Part shown: piece after piece, positions 1 through 7,745 of the stretch | Position numbering within the stretch: position 1 is the stretch's first letter | Layout of the letters: every line of letters begins with the position of its first letter | Translations under genes and position numbers: made by a program | The notes under the pieces: generated by a model | What the model saw: the letters and a program-made list of their open reading frames with translations, nothing else | Databases searched by the model: none | What the model was told of the DNA's origin: nothing | NCBI GenBank assembly: GCA_045546535.1 | Contig: JAZQDA010000039.1 | Location: 1 to 14,577, forward strand | DNA: 14,577 bases | DNA from: RGIG1828 sp045546535 | GTDB lineage: Bacteria > Bacillota > Clostridia > UMGS1810 | Direction: 5' to 3'

Positions 1-75
1 ATTAAGTTCTTCATCATCTGTCTCTATTTGTTTTATTATATATTCTCTTTCTTCTAATGCTTGTGTAAGATTCAT
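1..75 (-). CDS. feoA: Probable ferrous iron transport protein A (FeoA), N-terminal fragment
   Basis: Only the first 25 codons are inside the window; the gene continues past the left edge. The translated start reads MNLTQALEERE followed by YIIKQIETDDEELN. This resembles, from memory, the N-terminus of short clostridial FeoA proteins, SH3-like cytoplasmic partners that support FeoB-dependent Fe(II) uptake. The ATG at 75-73 is preceded by a good Shine-Dalgarno sequence (CGGAGTG, about 8 nt upstream). The gene follows feoB on the same strand but is separated by a terminator and has its own promoter and two putative iron-repressor operators. Position next to feoB is the main support; the fragment is too short for a firm family call, and another small protein of the iron regulon is possible. 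Confidence 0.6.
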   Translation of the reverse strand, partial: MNLTQALEEREYIIKQIETDDEELN

Positions 76-98
76 AATAATCACTCCGAAAAGTCAAA

Positions 99-112
99 TT
101 AGTCAAGACTAA
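99..112. promoter_or_regulatory. Putative metal-repressor operator, perfect palindrome (copy 1)
   Basis: TTAGTC-AA-GACTAA is a perfect 6-bp inverted repeat with a 2-bp centre. It lies just downstream of the predicted start point of the feoA transcript. The TTAG...CTAA arms resemble the boxes bound by DtxR/IdeR-type iron-dependent repressors (known consensus contains TTAGGTTAG and its complement). A related copy lies 25 bp away, centre to centre. Assignment to a DtxR-type regulator is inference from the arms and the iron-uptake context. Confidence 0.55.
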
Positions 113-123
113 CTTTGTTACAG

Positions 124-137
124 TTAGTCTAGCATAA
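124..137. promoter_or_regulatory. Putative metal-repressor operator, imperfect copy 2
   Basis: Read on the minus strand this is TTATGCTAGACTAA, which matches the palindrome at 99-112 (TTAGTCTTGACTAA on the same strand) at 11 of 14 positions. It overlaps the predicted -10 box of the feoA promoter, a position where a bound repressor would block RNA polymerase. Two similar sites 25 bp apart are more convincing than either alone. Confidence 0.5.
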
Positions 138-154
138 CCGACATTTTTTGTCAA
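126..154 (-). promoter_or_regulatory. Promoter of feoA
   Basis: A perfect -35 box TTGACA (154-149), a 17-bp spacer and a -10 box TAGACT (131-126) point toward the small gene starting at 75. The predicted transcript begins near 119 and has a leader of about 45 nt. The promoter is overlapped by the operator-like copy at 124-137. Confidence 0.65.
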
Positions 155-226
155 TGCTTTGGTGTAATTTTGTTAAATTTTTCTTTCTTTTTCTGCCCTT
201 TCATATCATTACTTGTATAATTTAAC

Positions 227-254
227 AAAACAGTCGGTGTTACCCGACTGTTTT
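227..254 (-). terminator. Rho-independent terminator of feoB
   Basis: An 11-bp perfect stem (AAAACAGTCGG with CCGACTGTTTT, loop TGTTAC) lies immediately after the feoB stop codon at 258-256. Read on the minus strand the stem ends in TTTTGTT, serving as a short U-tract. It separates feoB from the downstream feoA-like gene, so the latter probably depends largely on its own promoter. The rest of 76-255 holds only the feoA leader, promoter and operators described separately. Confidence 0.75.
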
Positions 255-255
255 A

Positions 256-2361
256 TTAAATCAAAAGTTTTGATATTAAATTTATCAAAATACAGAAACA
301 TACACCAAACAGTGTAGGCAATATAAACGAAACAAATGCCCACTTAAAACTTCCGCTTTCTTTTTTTACGCTTATAAGAGTTGTTGAACATGGCCAGTGC
401 ATAATGAAAAATATGATTGCACAAAGTCCTGTTACAAAAGTCCATCCATTTGATGAAAGAACGGAAGAAATATATGAAAAACTATCATTTGCCACCAGTG
501 TTGTTCCTGATGAATATAGCATTAATGCTATCGGAAGAACTATCTCATTTGCGGGAAGTCCCAGAAGAAAAGCAAGTAATATTGTGCCATCAAGACCCAT
601 AAGTTTACCCAATGGGTTAAGGAGTTTAATTAAGTACTGGCAAAGCGCAACACCTGAAATTGTTATATTTGATAAAATCCAGATTGCTATACCCGTCGGG
701 AATGCAACAACTGCGGCGCGAAGCAATACAAAAATTGTGCGGTTTAAAAGTGAACGAATGATTATCTGACCTATCTGCGGTTTGCGAAATGGCGGAAGTT
801 CAAGTGTGAACGATGACGGAACTCCTTTTAAGACAGTTGATGACAAAACCCAGGACGAAAAAAGCGACATAACAATACCGATTACCACAAAAAGAGAAAG
901 TATCAGAGAAGATGTAAGGTCAGAAACTCCCGATGAGGTAAAAAATATACAGATAAGGCATATTAGAGACGGAAAACGTCCGTTACAAGGAATAAATGCG
1001 TTTGTAAGCATTGCAACAAGTCTTTCCCGTTTTGAATCTATTATTCGGGTACCTATTACGGCAGATGCGTTGCAACCGAATCCCATACAAGTTGTAAGCG
1101 CCTGTTTTCCGCATGTTTTACATTTCTTGAATGCTTTATCAAGGTTAAATGCAACTCTTGGCAAATATCCTACATCTTCAAGCAGGGTAAACAAAGGGAA
1201 AAATATCGCCATAGGCGGAAGCATTACAGACACTACCCACGCTAACACTCTGTACCCGCCAAAAACCAGCATATCACAAATAGTCTGTGGCAGTTTTACA
1301 AGTTCAAGCACTTTATAAAGTGGCATTTCAAGTGAAAAAAGAAGTTTTGAAAGGTAGGCACTCGGATAGTTGGCACCTTTTAAAGTTATATAAAAAACAA
1401 GAGAAAGAAGAGCCAACATTATTGCAAATCCCGATATTTTACCTGTGAGAATTTTATCAAAAGACTTTGAAAAAATTTTTTCCTTTTTTGTTACACTTAT
1501 GGCTTTTTTTGATATCCTCGATGCTGTTCTTACAACATTTATGGCTATTATATCAGATATGTCATCTGCGCCGACGCCGACTCCAGAAAGATACTCCAGA
1601 GCGTTTTTATAAGCGTCTGTTATATCTGAAAAAGGATAATTTCCTTCTTCGCATATTCTCTTTACTCTTTTCCATATGCGTTCATCATTTTCCAGAAGAC
1701 GTATGCTTATGTAACGGTCTGACGCAAAAAGAGGCAGATTTCTCAGTGGCTTTTCAACTATACGTATTGCTTTTTCAATATCATTACCATACGAAACACT
1801 TATATGACGTTTATGTTTTTCATCAGGCAGAGAAGAAAAAAGTTCGCTAAAACCTTTCTTTTTACGGGCGTTTATTTTTACTACAGGAATTTTAAGTTCT
1901 TTTTCCAACGAATTAATATCTATCTTTATTCCGTCTTTTAATGCTTCATCTGCAAGATTTACGCACATCAAAACATTGGGAACTGCTTCGCAAATCTGCA
2001 AAACAAGATTTAAATTTCTCTCGAGTGCTCCTGCATCGCATACCACTATGACTGCATCTGTTTCATCTGAATATATCGCGTTTGCTGCACATACTTCATC
2101 TTCGGAATTTGCCCTGAGAGAATAACAGCCGGGAACATCTGCAAGTATGTATTTTTCTCCGTCTTGCGCATATGTACCGAAAGCAGAAGAAACTGTTTTG
2201 CCTGACCAGTTTCCCGTGTGTTGATTAAGTCCTGTCAGAGCGTTGAAAAGTGTGCTTTTTCCTACATTGGGATTACCGGCAAGTATTATCAGATGCTTTT
2301 TTTCATCTGAAAAGTCTTGCGAAAAAGTTTTTGTATGGGAGAATTTTTTGTCATTACCCAT
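256..2361 (-). CDS. feoB: Ferrous iron transport protein B (FeoB)
   Basis: FeoB is the GTPase-coupled Fe(II) permease of the cytoplasmic membrane. The 701-residue protein has the N-terminal G domain: G1 GNPNVGKST (29-37), G3 DVPG (75-78), G4 NLAD (135-138) and a G5-like NARKKKG (164-170). A helical linker follows, then a polytopic C-terminal half from about residue 305. The membrane part contains the first gate LEDVGYLPR (394-402), a Cys cluster (414, 417, 425, 430) including GFGCN, and PCNGRFP (458-464), as I would expect in clostridial FeoB. The length is normal and no lesion is seen. The ATG at 2361 has an excellent SD (GAGGTG, 5 nt upstream). A terminator hairpin abuts the stop codon and feoA lies beyond it, so the usual feoA-feoB order is reversed. 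There is no Cys-rich C-terminal FeoC-like extension. Confidence 0.95.
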   Translation of the reverse strand: MGNDKKFSHTKTFSQDFSDEKKHLIILAGNPNVGKSTLFNALTGLNQHTGNWSGKTVSSAFGTYAQDGEKYILADVPGCYSLRANSEDEVCAANAIYSDETDAVIVVCDAGALERNLNLVLQICEAVPNVLMCVNLADEALKDGIKIDINSLEKELKIPVVKINARKKKGFSELFSSLPDEKHKRHISVSYGNDIEKAIRIVEKPLRNLPLFASDRYISIRLLENDERIWKRVKRICEEGNYPFSDITDAYKNALEYLSGVGVGADDISDIIAINVVRTASRISKKAISVTKKEKIFSKSFDKILTGKISGFAIMLALLSLVFYITLKGANYPSAYLSKLLFSLEMPLYKVLELVKLPQTICDMLVFGGYRVLAWVVSVMLPPMAIFFPLFTLLEDVGYLPRVAFNLDKAFKKCKTCGKQALTTCMGFGCNASAVIGTRIIDSKRERLVAMLTNAFIPCNGRFPSLICLICIFFTSSGVSDLTSSLILSLFVVIGIVMSLFSSWVLSSTVLKGVPSSFTLELPPFRKPQIGQIIIRSLLNRTIFVLLRAAVVAFPTGIAIWILSNITISGVALCQYLIKLLNPLGKLMGLDGTILLAFLLGLPANEIVLPIALMLYSSGTTLVANDSFSYISSVLSSNGWTFVTGLCAIIFFIMHWPCSTTLISVKKESGSFKWAFVSFILPTLFGVCFCILINLISKLLI

Positions 2362-2389
2362 ATTATCACCTCATGATATTTCTTTTCTC

Positions 2390-2420
2390 ATTATATGCTT
2401 TTGGTTAAAATGGGTTACAA
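2390..2420 (-). promoter_or_regulatory. Possible promoter of feoB
   Basis: A perfect -10 box TATAAT (2395-2390) lies about 28 bp before the feoB start codon. The best -35 match, TTGTAA (2420-2415), sits at a long 19-bp spacing, so the upstream element is weak. I see no copy of the 14-bp operator-like element of the feoA promoter here. Confidence 0.4.
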
Positions 2421-2457
2421 AAACTTATACACTTTTATCTTTTTAGTTATTTATCTA

Positions 2458-2486
2458 TTGAAATTAAATTTGTAATATGTTATAGT
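2458..2486 (+). promoter_or_regulatory. Promoter of the phosphoglycerol transferase gene
   Basis: TTGAAA (2458-2463), a 17-bp spacer and TATAGT (2481-2486) form a good housekeeping-type promoter. The start point would fall near 2493, only about 14 nt before the first in-frame ATG (2507) but 35 nt before the SD-supported ATG at 2528. Confidence 0.65.
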
Positions 2487-2527
2487 ATGATATATGTTTT
2501 CAACTTATGAAGAGAGTGATTAAAAAT

Positions 2528-4177
2528 ATGGAAAGGCAAAAAACTGAATATCCACGCGGATTTTTCGATACTAAAAAGTTCATAAGGTTTTTCTTTGTTT
2601 CCATTATTTTTACCATAGGGGCAACTATTGCTCTTGCAGGATTATTCCTTAAGGGAAACAATTTGGAAAACCTTTTATATTATGCCAGAGTTCCTATGAG
2701 TGACGGAAGTACTCAGGCAGTAAAAAACTGTATTGAATTCTGTATTCCTACTGCTATTTCAATATTTATACTTACAAATGTTTTATCATTCATAATTATT
2801 CTCAATAAACCGTCAATTATTAAATACTCACGCAAAAATAAGTTTCTGTTCCCGTCAAAACACCTTGCTTTTATTTACAGACACGGTGTTATTTTAGGTG
2901 TATTGTTTGTTATCAGCACAGTTTTCTTTTTTGGAAATCAGATAGATGCTTTTTCATATCTCAAAGGCATGATGAGAACAACTAAAGTTTACGAAGAAGA
3001 GTATACTCCCCCGCAGGATCAGACTTATCAGTTCCCGAAGAAAAAGAAAAATCTTATCTTTATTTTCCTTGAGTCTATGGAAACATCTTTTGCTTCAGTT
3101 GAAGAGGGCGGTTTTATGGAAGAAAACTATATTCCCTATCTTACTGAACTTGCAAAAGAAAACATCAGTTTTTCAGACAAAGAAGTACTTGGCGGTGCAC
3201 ACCCTGTCCCAGGTACAACCTGGACCGCTGCGGCTATGGTTTCGCAGACAAGCGGAATTCCTCTTACTATCCCGATTACTAAATCAAACTTCGGTGACAA
3301 TAATAAATTTCTTCCCGGTGCATATTCTTTAGGCGAAATTTTAGAAGACGCCGGTTACAATCAGATGCTTATGGTAGGTTCAAAAGCAAGTTATGCAAAA
3401 AGACAGGCATATTTTGAGCAACACGGAAACTACCGTATTTTTGACTATAACACCGCAATAGAGCGGGGCGAAGAAGCAGGTTATCTGCCCCCTGACTATT
3501 ATGTGTGGTGGGGATTTGAAGACCAGAAACTCTTTGATTATGCCAAATCAGAAATAACAAGTATGTATAAAGAGGGAAAACCCTTTAACTTTACAATGCT
3601 TACGGTTGACACACACTTCACCGATGGATACAAATGCGAACTTTGTGAAAATAATTTTGACAGACAGTACGCTAATGTTATCCACTGCTCAGACAAACAA
3701 ATTTATGAATTTATAGAGTGGATAAAACAACAGCCTTTTTACAAAGATACCGTCATTGTTTTAAGCGGTGACCATCTTACTATGGACCACAAATATTTTG
3801 ACAGAATCGACTCTGATATTAAAGAGAGAGGCAGACGCTCGTATAACTGTTTTATTAACACGGGACTAAGTGATAAACATTCGAAAAACAGAACATTTTC
3901 AACTCTTGATATCTTCCCGACAACACTCGCATCTTTAGGCGTTACATGGGGAAGTGATTCTCTGGGTCTTGGCGTTAATCTTTTCTCGGGAACACCGACT
4001 TTATGTGAGCAAAAAGGTCTTGATGAGTTTTCATACCAACTTGCATCAGGTTCAAAATTCTACGGCGATTATATAATTGATAAAAACCTTACAGACTCTG
4101 ATATAAGAGAAGGCTTTGACTCTGACGTAGGACCATCTGCTGACCTTAATATGCCAAGCAGTGCTGAAGATAAATAA
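2528..4177 (+). CDS. LTA synthase/OpgB-family phosphoglycerol transferase
   Basis: Membrane enzyme of the alkaline phosphatase/sulfatase fold that transfers glycerol phosphate from phosphatidylglycerol to a polymer or glycan outside the membrane. Three hydrophobic segments (about 21-42, 71-92, 119-136) precede the extracytoplasmic catalytic domain. That domain shows FLESMET with metal ligand Glu182, GTTWTAAAM (229-237) with the likely catalytic Thr233, DTHFTDGY (361-368) and GDHLTMDH (414-421). The GTTWT block resembles E. coli OpgB (MdoB) more than the GKTSD block of Staphylococcus LtaS, so the acceptor may be a glycan rather than lipoteichoic acid. I chose the ATG at 2528 because GAGAGTG lies at the right distance before it. 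An in-frame ATG at 2507 lacks an SD and nearly touches the predicted transcript start. The predicted protein is 549 residues, monocistronic, ending at a bidirectional terminator. Confidence 0.85.
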   Translation: MERQKTEYPRGFFDTKKFIRFFFVSIIFTIGATIALAGLFLKGNNLENLLYYARVPMSDGSTQAVKNCIEFCIPTAISIFILTNVLSFIIILNKPSIIKYSRKNKFLFPSKHLAFIYRHGVILGVLFVISTVFFFGNQIDAFSYLKGMMRTTKVYEEEYTPPQDQTYQFPKKKKNLIFIFLESMETSFASVEEGGFMEENYIPYLTELAKENISFSDKEVLGGAHPVPGTTWTAAAMVSQTSGIPLTIPITKSNFGDNNKFLPGAYSLGEILEDAGYNQMLMVGSKASYAKRQAYFEQHGNYRIFDYNTAIERGEEAGYLPPDYYVWWGFEDQKLFDYAKSEITSMYKEGKPFNFTMLTVDTHFTDGYKCELCENNFDRQYANVIHCSDKQIYEFIEWIKQQPFYKDTVIVLSGDHLTMDHKYFDRIDSDIKERGRRSYNCFINTGLSDKHSKNRTFSTLDIFPTTLASLGVTWGSDSLGLGVNLFSGTPTLCEQKGLDEFSYQLASGSKFYGDYIIDKNLTDSDIREGFDSDVGPSADLNMPSSAEDK

Positions 4178-4190
4178 TAAATACAAAAAC

Positions 4191-4230
4191 AAAAAAGGAA
4201 CTGAAATTTCAAATTTCAGTTCCTTTTTTT
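4191..4230. terminator. Bidirectional terminator between convergent genes
   Basis: A 13-bp perfect inverted repeat (GGAACTGAAATTT at 4197-4209 with its complement at 4211-4223) is flanked by six A on the left and seven T on the right. It therefore reads as stem plus U-tract on both strands. It lies between the stop of the phosphoglycerol transferase (4177) and the stop of cca (4233) and probably serves both. Confidence 0.9.
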
Positions 4231-4232
4231 AT

Positions 4233-5432
4233 TTAAGAATATAAACTTAAAACATATTCTTTTATAGAATTATAATCATTTCTGCACTTTTCTTCTATCA
4301 CAGCATCAAGTATTTTCTTCATTGTTTCCCCTATTTTTTTACCCTTAGGGATACCGAAAGAAATAAGGTCATCTCCTTTAACTGCAAGTTGGTTTATTCT
4401 TACGCAGAAATTTTCATCTTTTTGTCTATCAAAGCACTTTATAAACTCGTCAGAATTAAAGTTTTCATCAAATGTCTTTAATATATCGCAAAGACAAAGC
4501 ATTTCGTCATCAGAAAGTTCACTCATAAGTTTTCTTACCAAAATTTTATCAGGATTTATTTTTTTACCGTAATATGAGCAAATCTTCATCACAAAATTCA
4601 AAGTGTCTTTATCAGGCTTTAAACTGTTCATAAATTCTGATACTGCTTTTTCACCAAAGCCCCATAAAAGTGCGGTAAGTCTGTATCTATAATCGGGAAT
4701 TACAGAGGATAACTTCGAAGCATTATTTAAAAACAAAACCTTATCTTTTGAAACTGACTCAAAAAGATAAAAAAAGATTTCTGAGTATTCTCCGATTACT
4801 GAGTCTGCTTTTTTTCCGCAAACAAGTTTTTTCAGTTCTGCATATATTCGCTCTGCTGAAATGTTTGAAAGAAGATGCATTTTTTTGTGAATTGACTCAG
4901 ATGTACCCTTATGAATATCAAATGAAAGGCACGATGAAAACCTTAGTGCTCTAAGTATCCTGAGTCCGTCTTCCGAAAAGCGCGTATCGGGGTCTCCAAC
5001 GCATCTTATTATACCTTTTTCAAGGTCGTTTTGAGAATCAAACATATCAACGACGCCGTCTTTATGATTATAGGCAAGTGCATTTACGGTGAAATCACGC
5101 CTTGAAAGGTCTTCTTTTAAATTTCTTGTAAAAGTAACCTCTGACGGTCTTCTGTTGTCAATATAGTCACCATCTATGCGGTATGTTGTTATTTCAACGT
5201 TTTCACCGTCGGAAACCACAGTTACAGTACCGTGTTTAAGTCCCGTTTCTATTATGCGGAAGTCTTTAAAAACACTCAGCATTTCATCAGGCGTTGCGCT
5301 GGTTGTAATGTCAAAATCGTGAGGCGCAATCCCCATAAGAGCATCACGAACACAGCCACCTACAAGGTAGCCTTCATATCCGTTTTTATAAAGAATGTCT
5401 AAAACTTTTGTTATATGCTCTGGGATTTGCAT
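4233..5432 (-). CDS. cca: CCA tRNA nucleotidyltransferase (class II)
   Basis: Adds or repairs the 3' CCA end of tRNA in the cytoplasm. The 399-residue protein shows the class II nucleotidyltransferase head: GGCVRD (25-30), the metal-binding pair Asp39/Asp41 in HDFDITT, RRDFTVNA (111-118) and EDGLRILRALRF (154-165), followed by a helical tRNA-binding body without an HD domain. Specificity for full CCA versus A only or poly(A) cannot be read by eye. The longest open frame starts at a TTG (5450), but AGAAGGGC lies about 7 nt before the ATG at 5432, giving MQIPEHITK, so I use that start. It begins 34 nt after the stop of the FAD oxidoreductase gene and I see no convincing promoter in between, so it appears to be the last gene of the sugar operon, ending at the shared terminator. 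Confidence 0.93.
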   Translation of the reverse strand: MQIPEHITKVLDILYKNGYEGYLVGGCVRDALMGIAPHDFDITTSATPDEMLSVFKDFRIIETGLKHGTVTVVSDGENVEITTYRIDGDYIDNRRPSEVTFTRNLKEDLSRRDFTVNALAYNHKDGVVDMFDSQNDLEKGIIRCVGDPDTRFSEDGLRILRALRFSSCLSFDIHKGTSESIHKKMHLLSNISAERIYAELKKLVCGKKADSVIGEYSEIFFYLFESVSKDKVLFLNNASKLSSVIPDYRYRLTALLWGFGEKAVSEFMNSLKPDKDTLNFVMKICSYYGKKINPDKILVRKLMSELSDDEMLCLCDILKTFDENFNSDEFIKCFDRQKDENFCVRINQLAVKGDDLISFGIPKGKKIGETMKKILDAVIEEKCRNDYNSIKEYVLSLYS

Positions 5433-5466
5433 ATTTTTGCCCTTCTTCAAAATATATATTCACAAG

Positions 5467-6831
5467 TTATATCTCAAGATATGCACCCTGATCTATAAGA
5501 ACCCGTTGAAGTTCTTTAATGTCTACATTATGATAATTTGAATCATTTTTCGATGCAAGATATGCCCCCACTCCACCCGCATGACCTATGGCTCCTGCCA
5601 TTGGCGATACTCTGAGTGCCCCTACTGCTTCAAATTCTGCCGAAATACATCTGCCGACAGTTATGAGATTATCAACTTTATCATTTGTAAGAGCACGATA
5701 TGGGACTGAGTACATTGTTCCCCACTCAAATTTTTTGATTCCGTCAGGAATTTCGTTTTCTTCGCCTTTTTTAAGCGAATGAATATCAACGGGATATCCG
5801 CCGTGTGCAATAGTGTCTGAAAACTTTTTCTCACTTGCAAGGTCCTCGGTTGTAACAGTATAGGTCCCGACAATCTGACGGCTCGACCTTACTCCAATCT
5901 GGGCACCTGTTCTTACAAGATAAGAATTCTCAAACCCGGGACATTCGTTTTTCAGGAATTCTTCAAGTTCTCTTACTTGCTGACGCCCTATGCGTTCTGC
6001 ATCGGAATGTTCATAGATATCGATAGGGTTAAGGCCCTGAACACGTGTAGAATTTATAATTGCTTCATTTGGATTTAACGTTTCGAATACAAGTATCCAT
6101 TCACGGTCAAATGAAATTCGTCCCTCGCTTTGTGCTTTTTTAAAACGGTTAGCATATACGTGGAATGACATTTTAGGTGCCTTGTCCCAGAAAGAAAGGT
6201 CTGTTCTGTGTATTGGCATAAATTCTTCAGGTTCTTCCCTGGTCATTTGCTTAAGTCTGGCAAAATCAACATTTGCCATTTTCATAACAAGTGTCATCGG
6301 CTGGGTAAGACCGTCTTCTTCTCTTCCAACTTTCACATCAACTCCCGCCATCATAGAAAGAGTTGCATCACCCGTTGCATCAATATACACTTTTGCGGAT
6401 AAATCCATAAGACCGTTTGGAGTACACACTGTGATGCTTTCTATTTTTCCGTCTTTTACATTTGCTTTGGCTATCATTGTATGATAAAGCACTTTGCATC
6501 CTGATTCGGCGGTCATATCATCAAGTTCAGACTTTAAAGCATCAGAATTAAACGGTGTAACAGTATAGGTTGTTCCTGTGGTGTCATAAATATGTCCCGT
6601 GGATTTGCCTTTTTTGTAAAGTCTTTGTATGAGTTCGTCAGTTATTCCCCGAATAACTTGTTTATCACCTGCGTGAAATGTCATCATCGGACCCACTTCA
6701 CAGGAAGCAAGTGTTCCGCCAAGCGATGCATTTTTTTCGATTATAAGACATCTGGCACCAAGTCTTGATGCACTGATTCCTGCAATAGCACCAGATATGC
6801 CTCCGCCTATTATTATGACATCATAATCCAT
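5467..6831 (-). CDS. FAD-dependent oxidoreductase (PF12831-like)
   Basis: Flavoprotein with an N-terminal Rossmann fold: VIIIGGGISG with the GxGxxG motif at 9-14, and Glu32 at the end of the second strand to bind the FAD ribose. GGTLAS follows near 38-43. A second FAD-contact motif IDATGDATLS lies in the middle, and the C-terminal block VGRCISAEFEAVGALRVSPMA is characteristic of the FAD_oxidored family. No signal peptide or membrane segment is seen, so it is cytoplasmic. The substrate is unknown; proteins of this type often sit in carbohydrate-use clusters. I chose the ATG at 6831 because GAGGTG lies about 6 nt upstream; the TTG at 6849 that opens the longest frame is only 1 nt before this SD. 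The predicted length is 454 residues. It starts 26 nt after the isomerase-like gene and is followed by cca after 34 nt, so all three are likely co-transcribed. Confidence 0.85.
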   Translation of the reverse strand: MDYDVIIIGGGISGAIAGISASRLGARCLIIEKNASLGGTLASCEVGPMMTFHAGDKQVIRGITDELIQRLYKKGKSTGHIYDTTGTTYTVTPFNSDALKSELDDMTAESGCKVLYHTMIAKANVKDGKIESITVCTPNGLMDLSAKVYIDATGDATLSMMAGVDVKVGREEDGLTQPMTLVMKMANVDFARLKQMTREEPEEFMPIHRTDLSFWDKAPKMSFHVYANRFKKAQSEGRISFDREWILVFETLNPNEAIINSTRVQGLNPIDIYEHSDAERIGRQQVRELEEFLKNECPGFENSYLVRTGAQIGVRSSRQIVGTYTVTTEDLASEKKFSDTIAHGGYPVDIHSLKKGEENEIPDGIKKFEWGTMYSVPYRALTNDKVDNLITVGRCISAEFEAVGALRVSPMAGAIGHAGGVGAYLASKNDSNYHNVDIKELQRVLIDQGAYLEI

Positions 6832-6857
6832 TGTTTTCACCTCACACAAGTCTGATA

Positions 6858-7724
6858 TCAGTGGTTTGAAGAAGTTAGATTTGGCTTTGGTTTTCCCAAA
6901 ACCGTGATTGGTTCTTTATTAAATATTTCAGATGCATTTTTGAGGAAATCTGCACAAGTAAGGTTTCTATCCCTGATTATTGTAGGAAGAGCACCAAAGG
7001 CAACCTCATAAAGCCATATTCCCTTGTACCCCACTTCTTTCAGGGCATCATATATTCCATACCAGTCATTTATGCCCTCGCCCGGGAGCCAATGGCGTTC
7101 GTTTATAAAGTCATAGTCCGAAATATGAATACTTGCTATGCGGTCTTTAAAATGATTTATATAATCAATGGGTGTGTCTCCCAAAAGAAAATGGTTTGTA
7201 TCCATACAAACTTTTATGTCAGATGAAAGGCTTACAAGTCTTTCAACCTCGTCTGTTGTGGCACCAAGGCAAACGGGAGGAAGATTTTCAACTAAAATGC
7301 TTGAGCCCTCTTTTTTGGCATATTTTGAGAGTGTTGCAAAACTCTCTGAAGCAAATGACAATTTGTCATTTACATCATTTTCGTTATTGCGGTCAGGTCT
7401 TCCGCAAGAATGAACTATAAATTTATCTATGCCAAGGCAGGAAAATTTTTTGATAAGTTCTTTGTAATATGTAACAGCATTTTGCCTTTTATCTTTTTCG
7501 GGTGAGGAAACATCTACCTCTTCCCAGGGGTGTATGGGAAGATGAAGAGACCATATATTAACGCCTCTTTGGTCAGCATATTTTTTAAAAGAAGCCCAAT
7601 CATAAGAAGCATAATTTTCACGACTCGTTGATATTTCCATATGTTTCATGCCGCCTGCAGAGTATGTATCCAAAAGTTCAAAATTTTCATCTTTTCCTGT
7701 TGTGGAAAGCCCTACCTCAAACAT
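6858..7724 (-). CDS. Sugar phosphate isomerase/epimerase family TIM barrel
   Basis: A 288-residue xylose-isomerase-like (AP endonuclease 2 superfamily) barrel. The usual divalent-metal ligands are recognisable: Glu146 in LVENLPP, Asp175 and His178 in CMDTNHF, His200 in SIHISDYD, and Glu240 in WLYEVAFG. His61 in SLHLPIHPW and His105 in FIVHSCG lie at strand ends where this superfamily places substrate contacts. Members isomerise or epimerise sugars or keto-sugars; some act on inosose or open the glycosidic bond of oxidised glycosides. The actual substrate here is unknown. The ATG at 7724 has an AAGGGGAC ribosome-binding site. The gene follows the 635-aa gene by 21 nt and precedes the FAD oxidoreductase by 26 nt, suggesting consecutive steps. 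It has no signal peptide. Confidence 0.87.
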   Translation of the reverse strand: MFEVGLSTTGKDENFELLDTYSAGGMKHMEISTSRENYASYDWASFKKYADQRGVNIWSLHLPIHPWEEVDVSSPEKDKRQNAVTYYKELIKKFSCLGIDKFIVHSCGRPDRNNENDVNDKLSFASESFATLSKYAKKEGSSILVENLPPVCLGATTDEVERLVSLSSDIKVCMDTNHFLLGDTPIDYINHFKDRIASIHISDYDFINERHWLPGEGINDWYGIYDALKEVGYKGIWLYEVAFGALPTIIRDRNLTCADFLKNASEIFNKEPITVLGKPKPNLTSSNH

Positions 7725-7745
7725 AGGTATGTCCCCTTTTTAAAA

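Noticed and set aside
181..192. Pyrimidine-rich TTCTTTCTTTTTCT stretch resembling a simple repeat
   Set aside because: Short and irregular; ordinary for AT-rich intergenic sequence upstream of the feoA promoter.
404..1850. Several plus-strand open frames of 60-178 codons inside feoB
   Set aside because: They lie entirely opposite feoB, have no SD sites and encode no recognisable domain, while the feoB frame carries complete family motifs.
7168..7420. Plus-strand open frames of about 80 codons opposite the isomerase-like gene
   Set aside because: Shadows of the minus-strand gene, whose metal-binding motifs are intact; composition and lack of SD argue against coding.
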